Origin: Tubulanus polymorphus
Taxonomy: Eukaryota; Nemertea; Palaeonemertea; Tubulaniformes; Tubulanidae
Reading direction: 5' to 3'
Length of the DNA stretch: 64,000 nucleotides
NCBI RefSeq assembly: GCF_964204645.1
Contig: NC_134026.1
Span: forward strand, 6,324,001 to 6,388,000
Numbering within the stretch: the stretch's first letter is position 1; every line of letters begins with the position of its first letter. The notes under the pieces were generated by a model that ran no database searches, was not told where the DNA came from, and saw only the letters and a program-made list of their open reading frames with translations. The translations under genes were made by a program, and so were the position numbers. Positions 10,434 through 22,686 of the stretch are shown here, piece after piece.

Positions 10434-13400
10434 ATGAACGATTTCAAGGTGATCATTAGCTACATTGTTTTGACGACTTTTTCGTGCCTCATCCTGTGCG
10501 GGAAGGAGTCGCTGGCGCGATCGTATAAATCGTACGTAGCCACGATTAAACAACCTTTCGGAAAAGTGAGACTTTACTCGGACGGAGATCACGTCGTGAC
10601 TGCATTTTTCGACCGTTCGGATGATCTGATATTTTGTCACCCGTCCGAGAATGGCACTGAAACGGGTAAAACCATATTTGCGGAGGTAGGTGTTTGTTAA
10701 TCAAAATTTTCTTCATTCAAATTCGGTTAAATCGTCAATATCATATTACTGAAGTCGTATCTGTATTTGAGACCCAATTTGTATTTACAATCAAATTCGC
10801 TAGCTGTATCGTCATTGCTTGAGGCTTTTCTATTTTTTTCAATCCGAATTTGTACTTCCAATTCAATTACAAGTGTAAATTGTCATTTGGATAAGTCGTC
10901 ATGTGAATTCGTCTTTTATAATGTTCGAGTCTATCTTGTATTTCGGCAATTCAATTTACCGTAGTGAATGTAAGTCAAAATAATGACCATCCTAAATATG
11001 ACGAATTCGAGCGAATTTGACTGAGCATATGATACTGTTTTTGGAGTCTTTGATTTGAATATGTACACGTGTGCGCGCTGTTACAACCATTGAATTCATA
11101 ATAACCCTTAACTTAAATCGGTCAAATCGGGGTCAAGAGACAAGGGAAAAAAATCAAACGACTGTTCTTACTTCTTTTATCGCACGAAACGATTTGCAGA
11201 ACGCATTGCGACAAATGTCAAACGTCTTATGCAATATTGTGTATAAAAAAAAATGAATGGAGGGGTAGTCTAAACAAAACCTTTCAACTTTCAGCGCGTA
11301 AATAATCGGCGAATTTGTTTTCATAGAAATTAATTGACTATAGAACAGCTTGTTGATTTAGTTATTTATCGTTTGGTGTTACATTAAGCGCTTGCATAGA
11401 CCGTGTTATTTACGATTTTGGCGGTTTATATTAAAGTAAAGCGTTATCTGAACCGCTGTTTAAGATGTCACTTTACACACTTCAAGTTTCTACCTATTTA
11501 CATGATATTTGCGAATCGTTGTTGGCAATCAATGACGAAAGGTCGTTTATTTGCTTAGTTTATCACAGGCGGTCATCAAACCTATGCGAACAATGCGAAA
11601 TGAGGAGAAATATATCTTTCTACTTTATAAGTACTTTATACGGAATTCACCCCTAAATTCCTGCACTTCGAAACGTTTTATATATATGTATGAATTTTAT
11701 GAGGAAAAAATTATGTTCGGAAAATTACCGGCCCCGTTTGGAGATACAACTGTAAATCATGGTCTCAGTCAGTGAATAATTCTTGGATTGGTCGTAAATT
11801 GTCGAAACAACTCCCGCCTCGGGGCTCACTCCGGGTGTATTATGTATAGTTTAACTATTATTCAGGGCTTGGTTTTCGTCGATTGTACAGAAAAATAGAC
11901 GATTTCGAAATTGAACATGTCTGAGCAAGTCTTAAATCACATCTGCTAGAGACCGCGAGACAAGGAAGGATGTTGTTATGCAACTAATTCCCGATTAATC
12001 ATTTGGAATTTTCACTTCATCTTCTCCCACGCGTCGAGTCGTGTATTATTAGACAGAACAGCGACAAAGGTTCCATTGGTAAAAGTTCCCATTATGTGTA
12101 ACACTTGAAGCATACTTCAACATTGACGAATTGTCAATTCGACTTTCTTCATCTACGTTTTGTACTGCGATTTATGATGAGGCAATAGATCTTAAAAAAA
12201 CACAGTTCCGATTTCAAAATCTAAGACCCTTGCTTCTTTCCCGGTATAGGTTTTTCGTAGGTTTGTTATGAAAGGTACACACCATGGTTCGAATATATTA
12301 TCACCAATGATACAATTGATCCTAACTCGAAATGCGATCACGACTATCTTCACTTTCATCCGAGTGTCTAGTTTTGATGACGTCACACTCGAATGTGGGC
12401 AGCAGAATGCTACGAGGACACGTTCTCTGAAAAGAAATACCACGAGAGTTTCCTTAACCTCGAGTTATATCAAGAATTTCGTTTAGGTATAATATTTCGT
12501 CATTATCACAGGCGGTTGGTTTCGAGTGTAAGGGTATCCGATCTCCAGTATAAAAACCTCCCACACTTTTGTATATGCAATTAATATCCGCTCGAAACTT
12601 AGATTTCATATACATTCGTTCGAATGCATTCACCGTACGCTAGATCGAACAATTTTCATTTCGCTTTTTGTGTAGAAAAAGAGGTGAAATATGTACTATA
12701 GAAATATGTAATGATGAGATAATGGTTATCGGAAAGATTAAGCGATGATCCGGGACTGGATGATAGACGAGGCGTGAAATTAACTCCGAGCTGATCTTCG
12801 CCGTATCTAGCTCTACATACTATCATTCTTTCTTCTATAGACACACTATAACACTGTCATCAGAGATTTACTTTGTAATCGAAGCAGTAAATTTCCTCGT
12901 CTACCTTTTTTCGTAGTTTAATTGATAAATAATAACGGCTATGGTATGGTACGAGTGACGTTTAGACTCAATTGTACGTACAAGCCATTTCCAAAATCTA
13001 AAAGAGAGTAGTGACGTTTAGACTCAATTCTATCAGCTATTTCCAGAAACTATGAGAGTAGTGACGTTTCAACTCAATCTTATGAGCCATTTTCAAAAAC
13101 TGATGCCGGGCGTAGGTCGGCCTTCGTTTCGACTAAATTCAAAGAAAATACCATCGCCTATGCGCCCGGGCTATGCGCCATCTTAAATTAATATTTTCTA
13201 ATCTTAAATGAATTTCGTTTTCAAACCATTCAGCGGGCTTATACATGTGTATAAGTATAAGTGGGTCCTTATTCACGCGAACTACGCACGAGTTCTAAAA
13301 ATGTGAAATCGAGAAATGTGAGTGGTATCACTATAAAATTCTTTGCGTCGTCTCAAATTGCCGCTATTCATGTATATATAACGTCGCTAATTGTTTTATG

Positions 13401-16400
13401 GAATGCTCTGGAGAGCGGCGTGAGCCATAAGCGTGACCCACAGTTTTCTGATACAAGTATTCTCGTAACAGCTCTCGAGGCGTTTTCAATTCGTCTCTTA
13501 AACACAGTTTAATCGTTGGCCCAAACTAAATGACATTTTGTATAACTTGCAGGTGTTTAAATGTGTTAACCACACAAAAATGACAAGTATGTCATGGATG
13601 AAAATAACAGTTTCGGGTCGGGAGTGGCAAGTTCCATGGTCGTATATATTCACGCGATACTTTCTGCTAATCATATTTGATACGTTTATGATGAAAGATT
13701 AAGGTCTCACCGCAATCAGAACTTCATCGTGCAATGTGATGTAAAGTCTCTCCCACTCATAGTCCATAAATATACGCATATATAAAGCACACGAGTTGAT
13801 AAATTATTCAGAAATTCATCGACATTAGTAGTTTTTTTTAGTATCGAGTCAGTTGTTAGATACGTATGTACGGCGAAGACATTGTTAAGAAAATACGGGT
13901 AGAGTCTTCAGAAGATGGCGGCTTCATTTGAAAGGGCAATGGGATATACATAGTACCCCAAATATATGAGAAGTGTTAACCGTTAGATTCCCATGATGAC
14001 ATGCAAAGAGATATGCACATGAGATATATCGGTGATGACAAAACAAATATTGTTTGCCCAAAGTTTTATTGTACATTGTTTTGCAAAACTTATACGGATC
14101 GTATCAGCTATTATCATTTTTTTAGGTGCAGCCTGAAGACACCTTCTTTATTGCACTGAAAGGCTGACCCATGTTGATTATGATAAAAATGAAATAAAGA
14201 ACCCTCTTATTTTCTATATTGTATGTAGTGATTTTCGTTGAATCTTCTAGATACTCTCTACAGTATGATCTAACATCTCCTAGGAAACATATAGGACCCG
14301 GCATTCTATTCATTATTTCATCGTATAGTTCTCGTGTACAGGACAGTGGAAAGAGTGAAGCCACTCAAGCCGTCACTTAAACAATAATGTAACCTTCCGC
14401 TGTACATGTCCAAACTGTTTTTGCATCATAACAGTCCAAATCCGACCTATACGGTCGATATAAAGACTGCGCGTGTATGATTGTGGAAGAATTATTTAGT
14501 GTCGCCTTGAGCATAATCTTCCATGGATGCGATCACATAAAATCATGTTCAGACAACACGAAGGTGCAACGACCAAAAAATGAGGTCCATCTCTTTTCAT
14601 ATAGTCAAACATGTATAAAAAAAGAAAAAACATTAGTCAATGATGATAATCACTTATATCTAATTCGATATAAACCAAGAATTCTGTCAATTGGTTCTTG
14701 TTGGAACACCCCCAACATCCGTCCTAAAGGCTTCACGCAGCCCACGGCGCTCGCTGGTCCTAGAAAGGTTTATGTCCGTATTCTAAATTCCTGGATCCGA
14801 CTCCGATCATTTCAAACAACCCACATATATAACATTCAGAACTAGTGAATGAACGAAGCGGCAGTATCAGTCAACATCCCACGGAATGTTGCAGAGAATG
14901 AGAGATGTTACCGTTATCATCTCGATGCCAACTAATGAAATAATCACATTATCACATTCCGCACTGATATGAAATAAGAATGCGAATCAGGCATTTCATA
15001 ACAATCGGAGACGAAGATATTGTACATATATATACACGACGTCACAGTGCGTCATCGATTGACCGTCAAGCGAAAAAGTGAAAATCGTCCTCTGAATATT
15101 GTGCACTTCGACTTGGTCCCCTTCATATTTTTGTAATTCTGGTATTGTATATATGTATATATTGTTTTCTTTTTTCTACTGATTCGTTGTTCATTTGATT
15201 ATGATGAATAAACTAACCTGTAACTTGTAACCTGAAATCCTTGATGTTTTAACTGTTGAAGGTTTATTCATCAATAACCGTATTCTCAGCGTGTACCACA
15301 GAATGTAAGGCGAGGATAGTTTTAGAACGTCGAAAAGCAGTGTGAAAACAAATGCACTTTCAGGGTGAAACCTCGGTGCGTTCATAACGGTTTAAGGAAA
15401 AAAACAAACGGTTAAACATTTACGACACTTCTTGATTCATTTCTCATTTCATTTCTATAAGTACTTTTTTACATACGTTGTTATCTAGAATCAAATTGTT
15501 GCTTTCTGGGTGCCCCTGTCGTGTATCTGATTCTAAACCCCGACATTCGTGTAAGTTCACTGATGGTTGTTCTCAGTATCAAATTGTCTGGATGTTAATT
15601 ATGTTGGTGTGTCCTATTGCTGTCGGTGAAGTTCTCTGGGGAGCTGATTCTTCATACATTCTTGGAAATAACCTTCCTCATTCGCGGGCAATTTCATCTC
15701 CTTCTCGTTATTTGATGGCTACTTCGCCGTGTTATTACTGCGTGGAGGATATCGACCCAGTACCAGTAATGTCCGATTCGAACTTTGGCTTAATCATTCT
15801 GAACAGTCGTTTCTCCGGCCAGAGCAATATAAAGTGAACTCTTATCGAGGGGTATGGGGTGTCCAGGTCCGTGCCGAGTGAGGGGTCGTTCCTAAGATTT
15901 TCAAATTGTCCTGCTAAGTCAGTTTCAAAATTTGGGTCAATGTTCTTTAAAATTTTGATACAATTTTCATGTTTTTTTTTCGGAAAATGAAAAGTAATGC
16001 ATTCTGAAATGATTTATTCCCGGGCACTTCACATTTTCTTTTTCAATCGGGAAGTGCCCTTTTTACGGTGAAAAAGTGCATTTTTCTCACAAAAATTCGG
16101 CACGGCCTTGGGGTATTTTCCAAAATCAAATACAGAATTCTTTCAACGTATTCGTCATACAAGAAATAGAAATAAGCAACTAAAGGAAACAATTTCTAAA
16201 TCTTATTTTGTTTTCAATAATGTCTAATCTTCGTGTATTTGTGTAGGCAATCGAAGGCAAGTCCCAAAGAGATAAAATGGTCATTAAAATGGACGTTGCC
16301 AGACACGCGAAAAGATGTACGAAGTTTCTGAAAGGAGTTGAAGTTAGCAAATCATCAGTAGGTATAAAGTCGAATAAAAATGTTCTACTGTATTTGACAC

Positions 16401-18270
16401 ATAACAACCAGTAGACGTGTGACGCAGAGAAAGGGTTTAGAATTTAAGATTCTCCATAAACTCGATCTTTAATGCCCTTGCGCTCGCTTGTTTTTGTAGG
16501 AAAAGAGATTACACAAAGACAAAGGTAGATTTAAAACGGCGAAGATGATGTTAGAGCTGTATTATGGTGTACCAGGTTAGTATCAAACGATTCTTCAATA
16601 ACCGGTTTCTAGGGTGGGATCTTCCCGTAATTACTGTAAATGGAATAAACGATCTCAAACCGAATTTTACAGTTGTTTGGTAGAATTTAACTCTTTAAAT
16701 TCAATCGGTAGAAAATGAACTGATTTTGAATAGAAAGTTAAATAGAAGTTGATCGAGTTTTACAGTCGGGATCAATCAAACTCTTTAGTGACCGTACTTT
16801 GGTGACTTGCATTTACTCTCAGACCTTGGAAATAAAGTAAAGAAAATATACAATACAGGGCCCAGTTTCGTAGTTGTACGGAGGTAAATTTGACTTCGTA
16901 ATTAAAGATAGAAAATTTCGAATGATTAGAAATGTGTGGAACTGTCCAGAAGTTGACACTGTATTCACCAGCGCCAATTACTAAACTAGCGCAGGTCATA
17001 GTCCAATCATCAACCAGCATCGCTCACTGGATCCGACGCAATCTGATTCGGGCATTAGACGATTATCTCAATCGTAATCAAGATGTGTTTTCAATTCAGG
17101 GACAAACTGGTGTCGATTTGAGAGACCATCGAATATAACACGAAAGTTAGGCGAACACAGAGAAGTGGACAAATGCTGCAGGCGATTTCATCGTGGTTGT
17201 CCGAATGGAACCATACCAGGTATTCATCTGATATTTTTCATTCCCAGAGCTCTCGTATGTTTTGTGCGCATTGGATTACGGATTTTTTTATCAGTTTGTT
17301 TTTGAGATGATTGTCTCCAGACTCAACTATAGGCGCCGCTTTGCTTTCCCTTAATTGACGTTCAGACTTCTCTTAATCCTTTAATACTACAAAAATACTT
17401 AATATCAATGTAGACATGTCTGAATGACGTGTATGTGTGATGAAGAGATCAACTCTTTCTTTCCCCGCCGAATAGACTGCTCAGTACTCATGGTCAATCC
17501 GATCCCTCCAAGTCACCGGAATTAGTTAATTTTCTACATGTAAATTCTTTTTTGAGAAACCATAACTTGAGTTCTATGGAGAAGCCTCCTGTTTCCCCGA
17601 TGCTCAACCGATTACGGTGGAGTTTACTGTATTAAAGTAGTAACTGGTCTGGTCACTAATTTTGCTAAAATGGGCTTTGATTCAACTTTGACACTCGTAA
17701 AAACAAGCGACTCGAGATTTTTACAATCTATAGACGGTCATCTCAGTCCAGTGCGATCGTATTTAAAATTGAAAATTTCAACATGTCCCTCAACATGTCT
17801 CTGTCCCCAGAGTTCATAGGGATAGCGTTCCTTATATAGTTATGCCTTGGAAGTGTTAGGCGACTGCCATCTCAATAACGAATACTGTATTTCTAAAATA
17901 ATGTTATGATGAAGGAAGTAAACAAAAAGATAAGAAAAACTTATTGATAATTTGCATTTTGTTTGTAGGGCATCACAGAGTGAACGGATTATATAATTAT
18001 TACCCGTGGCCTTTGTATCATTGCCGATGTACGTACATGTTGAATCGATGTCTCAGTCAACTGACGGGCAATAAGCTGGCAAAACACGTCGGGGAACTGA
18101 TCTTTAACCACGCCCAGTTACCGTGCTTCAGGTTAAAAAAATCGGAAAAGTGCTTGAAATGGAAACCGTGGTACACGAAATGCAGACAAACTGAAGATTC
18201 GACGGAAGCACACCGCCGCCGAGCTATCAAGCATTTTCGAATGCAAACCAGGGACGATACGCCCGTGTGA
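10434..18270 (+). CDS. Secreted group III phospholipase A2-like protein, probable pseudoenzyme
   Basis: Exons read: 10434-10685, 13553-13630 (donor uncertain, 13609 possible), 16247-16357, 16500-16575, 17100-17219 and 17969-18270; phases agree and give about 312 aa. Residues about 6-22 (VIISYIVLTTFSCLILC) form a signal peptide. The C-terminal half matches the bee-venom type fold: VPGTNWCRFERPSN, then LGEHREVDKCCRRFHRGCP, then YHCRCTYMLNRCL and a C-terminal Cys pair. All ten cysteines of the bee enzyme scaffold have counterparts. Catalytic features do not: the calcium loop WCGxG reads WCRFE, the CCxxHD site reads CCRRFHRG with one extra residue and no Asp, and the CDCD Asp is CRCT. Group III enzymes cleave phospholipids at sn-2; this copy probably does not and may bind ligand or receptor. 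Start chosen as the first Met before the signal peptide. Exon 2 is the least certain. Confidence 0.82.
12952..13108. repeat. Tandem repeat, about 55-bp unit, in PLA2-like intron 1
   Basis: Three head-to-tail copies start with GTGACGTTTAGACTCAAT (third copy GTGACGTTTCAACTCAAT). Each runs through an AGCCATTTCCAAAA-like segment and ends in GAGAGTA. Confidence 0.85.
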
Positions 18271-19035
18271 ACTTTAGCCACAATTACAGTAAATTCAGCA
18301 ATTATTCCTTCCAAGTTTGGTACATTTTCGTTGCCGTGGTTACTGTTTGTTTACCTCCTCGTGGAAGCGGTCATCAGGGATTAATCGAAAAGACCGGTGG
18401 CGACACGAGTGGGAGGTTCAACAAATCAGTATTTAACAGCCAGACTTGGAGGGCTGCCCAGGTTCAAAGGTCATAGCGGTAAAGAGTCTGGATTCAGAGA
18501 AGACGCGTGGTTGAACTCAATCTGCGGTGATTGATGTTCGACTGAAAGCGACTTTAAAACCCGCAATTTTAAACTTGATTAAGTGAAGTGTTGAAGTTAA
18601 AATCCAAACTCGTGGATGACACAAAGCACTGTTATTTTCTTCCGCGCGCTTAACTTGCGAATCTGGGCAGAAAACAGTTTTTATTTAGGACCGCTTTTGC
18701 AGTTTTGGTAGATGCTTTACTTTTCCGACAACCGTTTATAAACAGCGAAAACTAATCGTTAAGAATTTACGACGTGAGTCGACACTATGGGGTGACATCG
18801 ATTGATTGATTGAAATTGATTTACAAAATTTTACTGAATTTACTGGGTCGAAATAATTTGTGTTGGCTTGAAAAAAGACAATTATTATATAGACATTTTT
18901 TATTATTTAGATTTGTTTCGAACCTGTGCAGGGTTTGTCTGCAAACTAAACGTGCAGGCTTTCAATGATTTTTAAAGAGGCGTCTTCGGATTTCATCGCT
19001 GGTTTCATATGTCGTGCATACATTGACAAAACACT

Positions 19036-19073
19036 GGGCCCAGTTTTACAAAAACTTTTGTGAAACTGGGCTC
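19036..19073. repeat. Near-perfect palindrome, GGGCCCAGTTTTACAAAA arms
   Basis: GGGCCCAGTTTTACAAAA is followed within 2 nt by TTTTGTGAAACTGGGCTC, its reverse complement with two differences. The same GGGCCCAGTTTC phrase recurs at about 16860 and in the laminin intron repeats at 47.6-47.86 kb, so it is one end of a dispersed family. Confidence 0.8.
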
Positions 19074-19180
19074 TGGTGGGACTGGCACGCTGAGTGAAAT
19101 GCGGCAGGCCGCACTGTACCAGGGGTAACAGGGGTTAAACCAGTGAAATTTGTACGTCTCAATTTGCGATAATGTGTTGA

Positions 19181-19186
19181 AATAAA
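19181..19186 (+). terminator. Candidate poly(A) signal of the PLA2-like gene
   Basis: AATAAA, about 910 bp after the stop codon, followed by a T-rich stretch. It is the first clear canonical hexamer I noticed downstream. Confidence 0.45.
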
Positions 19187-19393
19187 TGAATATGTTTTTT
19201 ACTTTTCAAAATAGAAGAATGTTTGTCATAATTGTTTTTATGATCAACAAAGTAGTTGAATTGTTCTGGTTAATCTATGAAGGAATCGAAGACGAAAAAA
19301 AGGAGTGGAAGAGATGAAACAATTCAGAGAAACGAATGTAAGACAACTGTTTGCATCACGACATACTGAATTTACTGATATTCCCGCTTCAGT

Positions 19394-19643
19394 TTGGTGG
19401 CAGCACCTTATGGTCACCTGGCGGAATTTCTGTGAACTAAAGCTACCTCCTGCTTGCCCGCTCACCTAGACCGTTGGAGCTCTATTCTTAAATCATATAC
19501 AACAACCATTCCCTCTCTGAGAAAATTTATTTTGAGAGATACAAGTCAGGGTGCCATGAAACAGTTGGTTTTTCATTAAAAGCCGGTCCGCAGCATTACA
19601 TTAGTTCTCAGAAATGCCGCTAGGTGACCGTACGGTGCTGCCA
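19394..19643. mobile_element. Fold-back element with about 43-bp inverted ends
   Basis: The left end 19394-19440 (TTGGTGGCAGCACCTTATGG onward) and right end 19601-19643 are inverted copies of one sequence, about 160 bp apart. A single copy of the same sequence sits at 6202-6248. The right end matches the 6.2-kb copy better (ACTGTACGGTCACCTAGCGG in reverse), suggesting separate drift of the two arms. No transposase is visible. Confidence 0.75.
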
Positions 19644-22600
19644 CTAGGTTTGTGTTTGTTGAATGAAAATTCAGTGATTGGCCGACTTCATCGACCCGCA
19701 TTATAAACTAAATGTTGGAATCCTTAAAAAACCTATCTTCTCCTTGTGTAGCTAGCATAATAAAAACACTTATTTTCAGAATGATGTGTCCCCTGCAATC
19801 ATTTTTAGAAAGAATCCTAACACATTCTCCTCTATTCAGAAATAGAAACCACAAAAACTTGTTAATTAATTAAATACATCTGAAGACAGGTGTATTGTTC
19901 TTTTTTATTGATGACGAGATGTACAAGAGAAAAAATACAACATAATACGATAAATGAAAAAGGTTTTTGGATATAATAGGTGATTTTTTATAACTCACTA
20001 TAAGTGGGCACTAATTCTTCTTCCACAGTAAATGATAACTATCAATATAATTATCTACCATAATTTCAAATAGCCAAACACGAATCATTCAAAAAGAATC
20101 CAATATCATTCATCTCCAAAAATATATCTCCAAAATGTTAGATATCAAATATATTATTTTTTTGACCATGACCTGAGAATGTTACTACAGTAAACTACGC
20201 CTTACTCGGTAGCGGTGTGAATGCTGTAAATATTACAGAGTTCTGGATTAGGACTTGTTGCAGTGCCTGCTGTAAACATTTCACTGAGTTCTAAAATCAG
20301 GACTCAGTTGCACAGTTCTCAGTTGAGTTTCAACTCCAGTTTAAAATGGTTAATTTTCTATGCGTTAACGGGAATAGCAAATTCTAACCGGAACTCATGG
20401 AACCGGGTTCTGTGGAAAAAAAAAGCTGTTCCAAATAAATTGCAGTAGAATTTGAGTTGAGTTGAGTTGACTGGTACCGAGTAAGGAGGAATCTGCTGTA
20501 TAAGGCATATTGAATTGACTGTTCATATCGGAGGGCTGGAGAAACAGCAGTAACATGTGTATTTAGCTCCAGGTATCAAAAATACGCAAAATTGCAATCA
20601 TAGTGATTAGTGATTGCAATGAATGTAGCACATAATGATGTTTCATTTGATTATGTACAAGGTGAATAACAGAAAAGATAATTGTCTATTCGACATCTAT
20701 TCGACACTATGGCCTCGAGATGCAGAGTACTTGCAATCATTGAAATTTTTACGTATTATTATGCTTAAATAAAAACTTACAAAATTGTGTTTTAGGTGCA
20801 AACAGCGAATAGTGATTTACAACTACGTCTAAATAAACATAATTGATTTCAAAACTAACAGCAATTTTCTCGTAAGCTAAGATTGAGTAACATGAATATA
20901 GATTAGTATCATAATTATTTTTAGAACTACTGCCACACAAAAACCCCATCCCCCTCTCTTCGACTATGAAGAGAAAGCCTTCAAATGGCTACATTGATAT
21001 GAACTTGATGCATCCCCTTCTATGAAGAAACATGCCCAGCGCTTGTCAAAACTATCTCTATTAGCATATAAATAATTGATACATGTAATAACAGTTCTGA
21101 TAATAATTACTTCATTACCTTATCTACGATTAGTATTTTTTTCTGATTCGCCTAAAACGTGAATCGAATTTTCAAGCCTAGCTTCCGATCCAATTTGGAT
21201 CGAATTAAAATATGGTCCTACTTTAACTCATACAGTTTCAACAAACAGCTTTTTCAGTTTGCATCCATACATTAATAGAACTAGCTTTTTCGGTTACATA
21301 AAATATGAAACTTATGTTTAGCAGCGCATTATTACGTTATTAATCATATAGAAAGGCGTCTCAAACTTGATCTATTCATCGTTATCACAGATTTATTCGC
21401 AACAAAAACGAAATCAATCTCAAATTTTCTTTTGTTGATGGACTCATTTACTCAGGCGTAGAAAACTACATTCATTTCATATGATTTATCACACAATCGA
21501 ATATAATAAATATACGTATATAACAATAGTAAGAGTACTGTCTACAGCAGTATTTGAAAAATAACTTGGCTTTCTAAAAAAACTCGGTCATGGTATTATG
21601 AATCATTTGTATTATATTAGTTGTACCTAAATTCTTACACACAATTTTAAAATAAATATCTAACACTCGCATAAATCATCATCGGATAAGTTGTCCTATT
21701 ACTGAAGTCATCATTAATATTCAGTCGCAACGCAAATCGCATTTACAAAACAATTTACCAAGTGGTGGATAAGTCATCGGCATAATGATCGTCATAACTA
21801 CACCGACATATAAGCAGAGGGCGAGATTGATCGCAATAGAGAGAATAGCTATGATATAAAATATACATTTTACATGATCAAAATCAACACAGAAATAATA
21901 ACTCGATATAAAGAGCCGTGACGAAGGAATGAATCTGTATTTGGGGTAGAAACTAAAGTGAACTTTGAAACGATAACGAGATCAGTTACATGCATTCACT
22001 GTATGTAATTTCATACATGTTTAACATACAAAACACTAAACATGAGATGACTGAACAATAGTGTTACATGAAACAGTTCAATGTCACCCTCTACCTATCA
22101 GATAGCATGGACGATCAAACTACACCATAAACAGATGCTGAACGAGGGTATTTATCCCTAACGAATGGGCAATAGATCTACAACGAGCACATTTGAGCCA
22201 CTAATAAGGTGTAGAGTCAATGAAAAACAGGATGGAGGGGTCCTGCCCCACGGCAAATAAATTTGGAAAATCTAAGCCATATTCGTTGGTTGCATAACGT
22301 TGAGGGCTTTAGGCTTCCTCGATCGAGTAGAAAATGCATGTAGATTTTATAGCTCTCCACAGTTGCGAGTTAACTCTGAACTCAGGATTCAGTTCCACAG
22401 TCGTGAGTTAGAGTTAACTCTTTGAGTTCAAATTAGTACGATTTCAATCAGAATCGTGGAAGTCCCGTATTTTTCGGAGGGCACTAGAACATCAAGCATT
22501 GAGACCCAATATGAGACATCTGATTGGGATCCACCATTAGAAAATCAGTAGATACCACACCGGTACTATAGAATATCTAAATTACTGTCGTGTTTTTTAA

Positions 22601-22686
22601 ATTGGTGAAATGTGCAGAGATTCCATAAGTGCAGAGAAACTAATCATCAGCTGTTTTAATTATAGCTGTTTATGGTGCGAATAATG

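Larger units (their letters stand above)
18271..22686. other. 3' regions of PLA2-like (+) and SLC6 (-) genes, with repeats
   Basis: No coding exon is seen. On the + strand the first about 915 bp after the PLA2-like stop are probably its 3' UTR, with AATAAA at 19181-19186. The AT-rich part from about 19.7 to 22.69 kb would hold the SLC6 3' UTR on the - strand. Inverted repeats at 19036-19073 and 19394-19643 and several CAGTTCCACAGTT-family fragments (20.2-20.5 and 22.35-22.44 kb) lie here. Confidence 0.5.

Noticed and set aside
14477..14845. 122-codon + strand frame in PLA2-like intron
   Set aside because: No recognisable domain, no splice support and no family match; length is possible by chance.
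15478..15837. 119-codon + strand frame in PLA2-like intron
   Set aside because: Needs a non-ATG start and shows no domain I recognise. It might be a transposon scrap, but I cannot support it.
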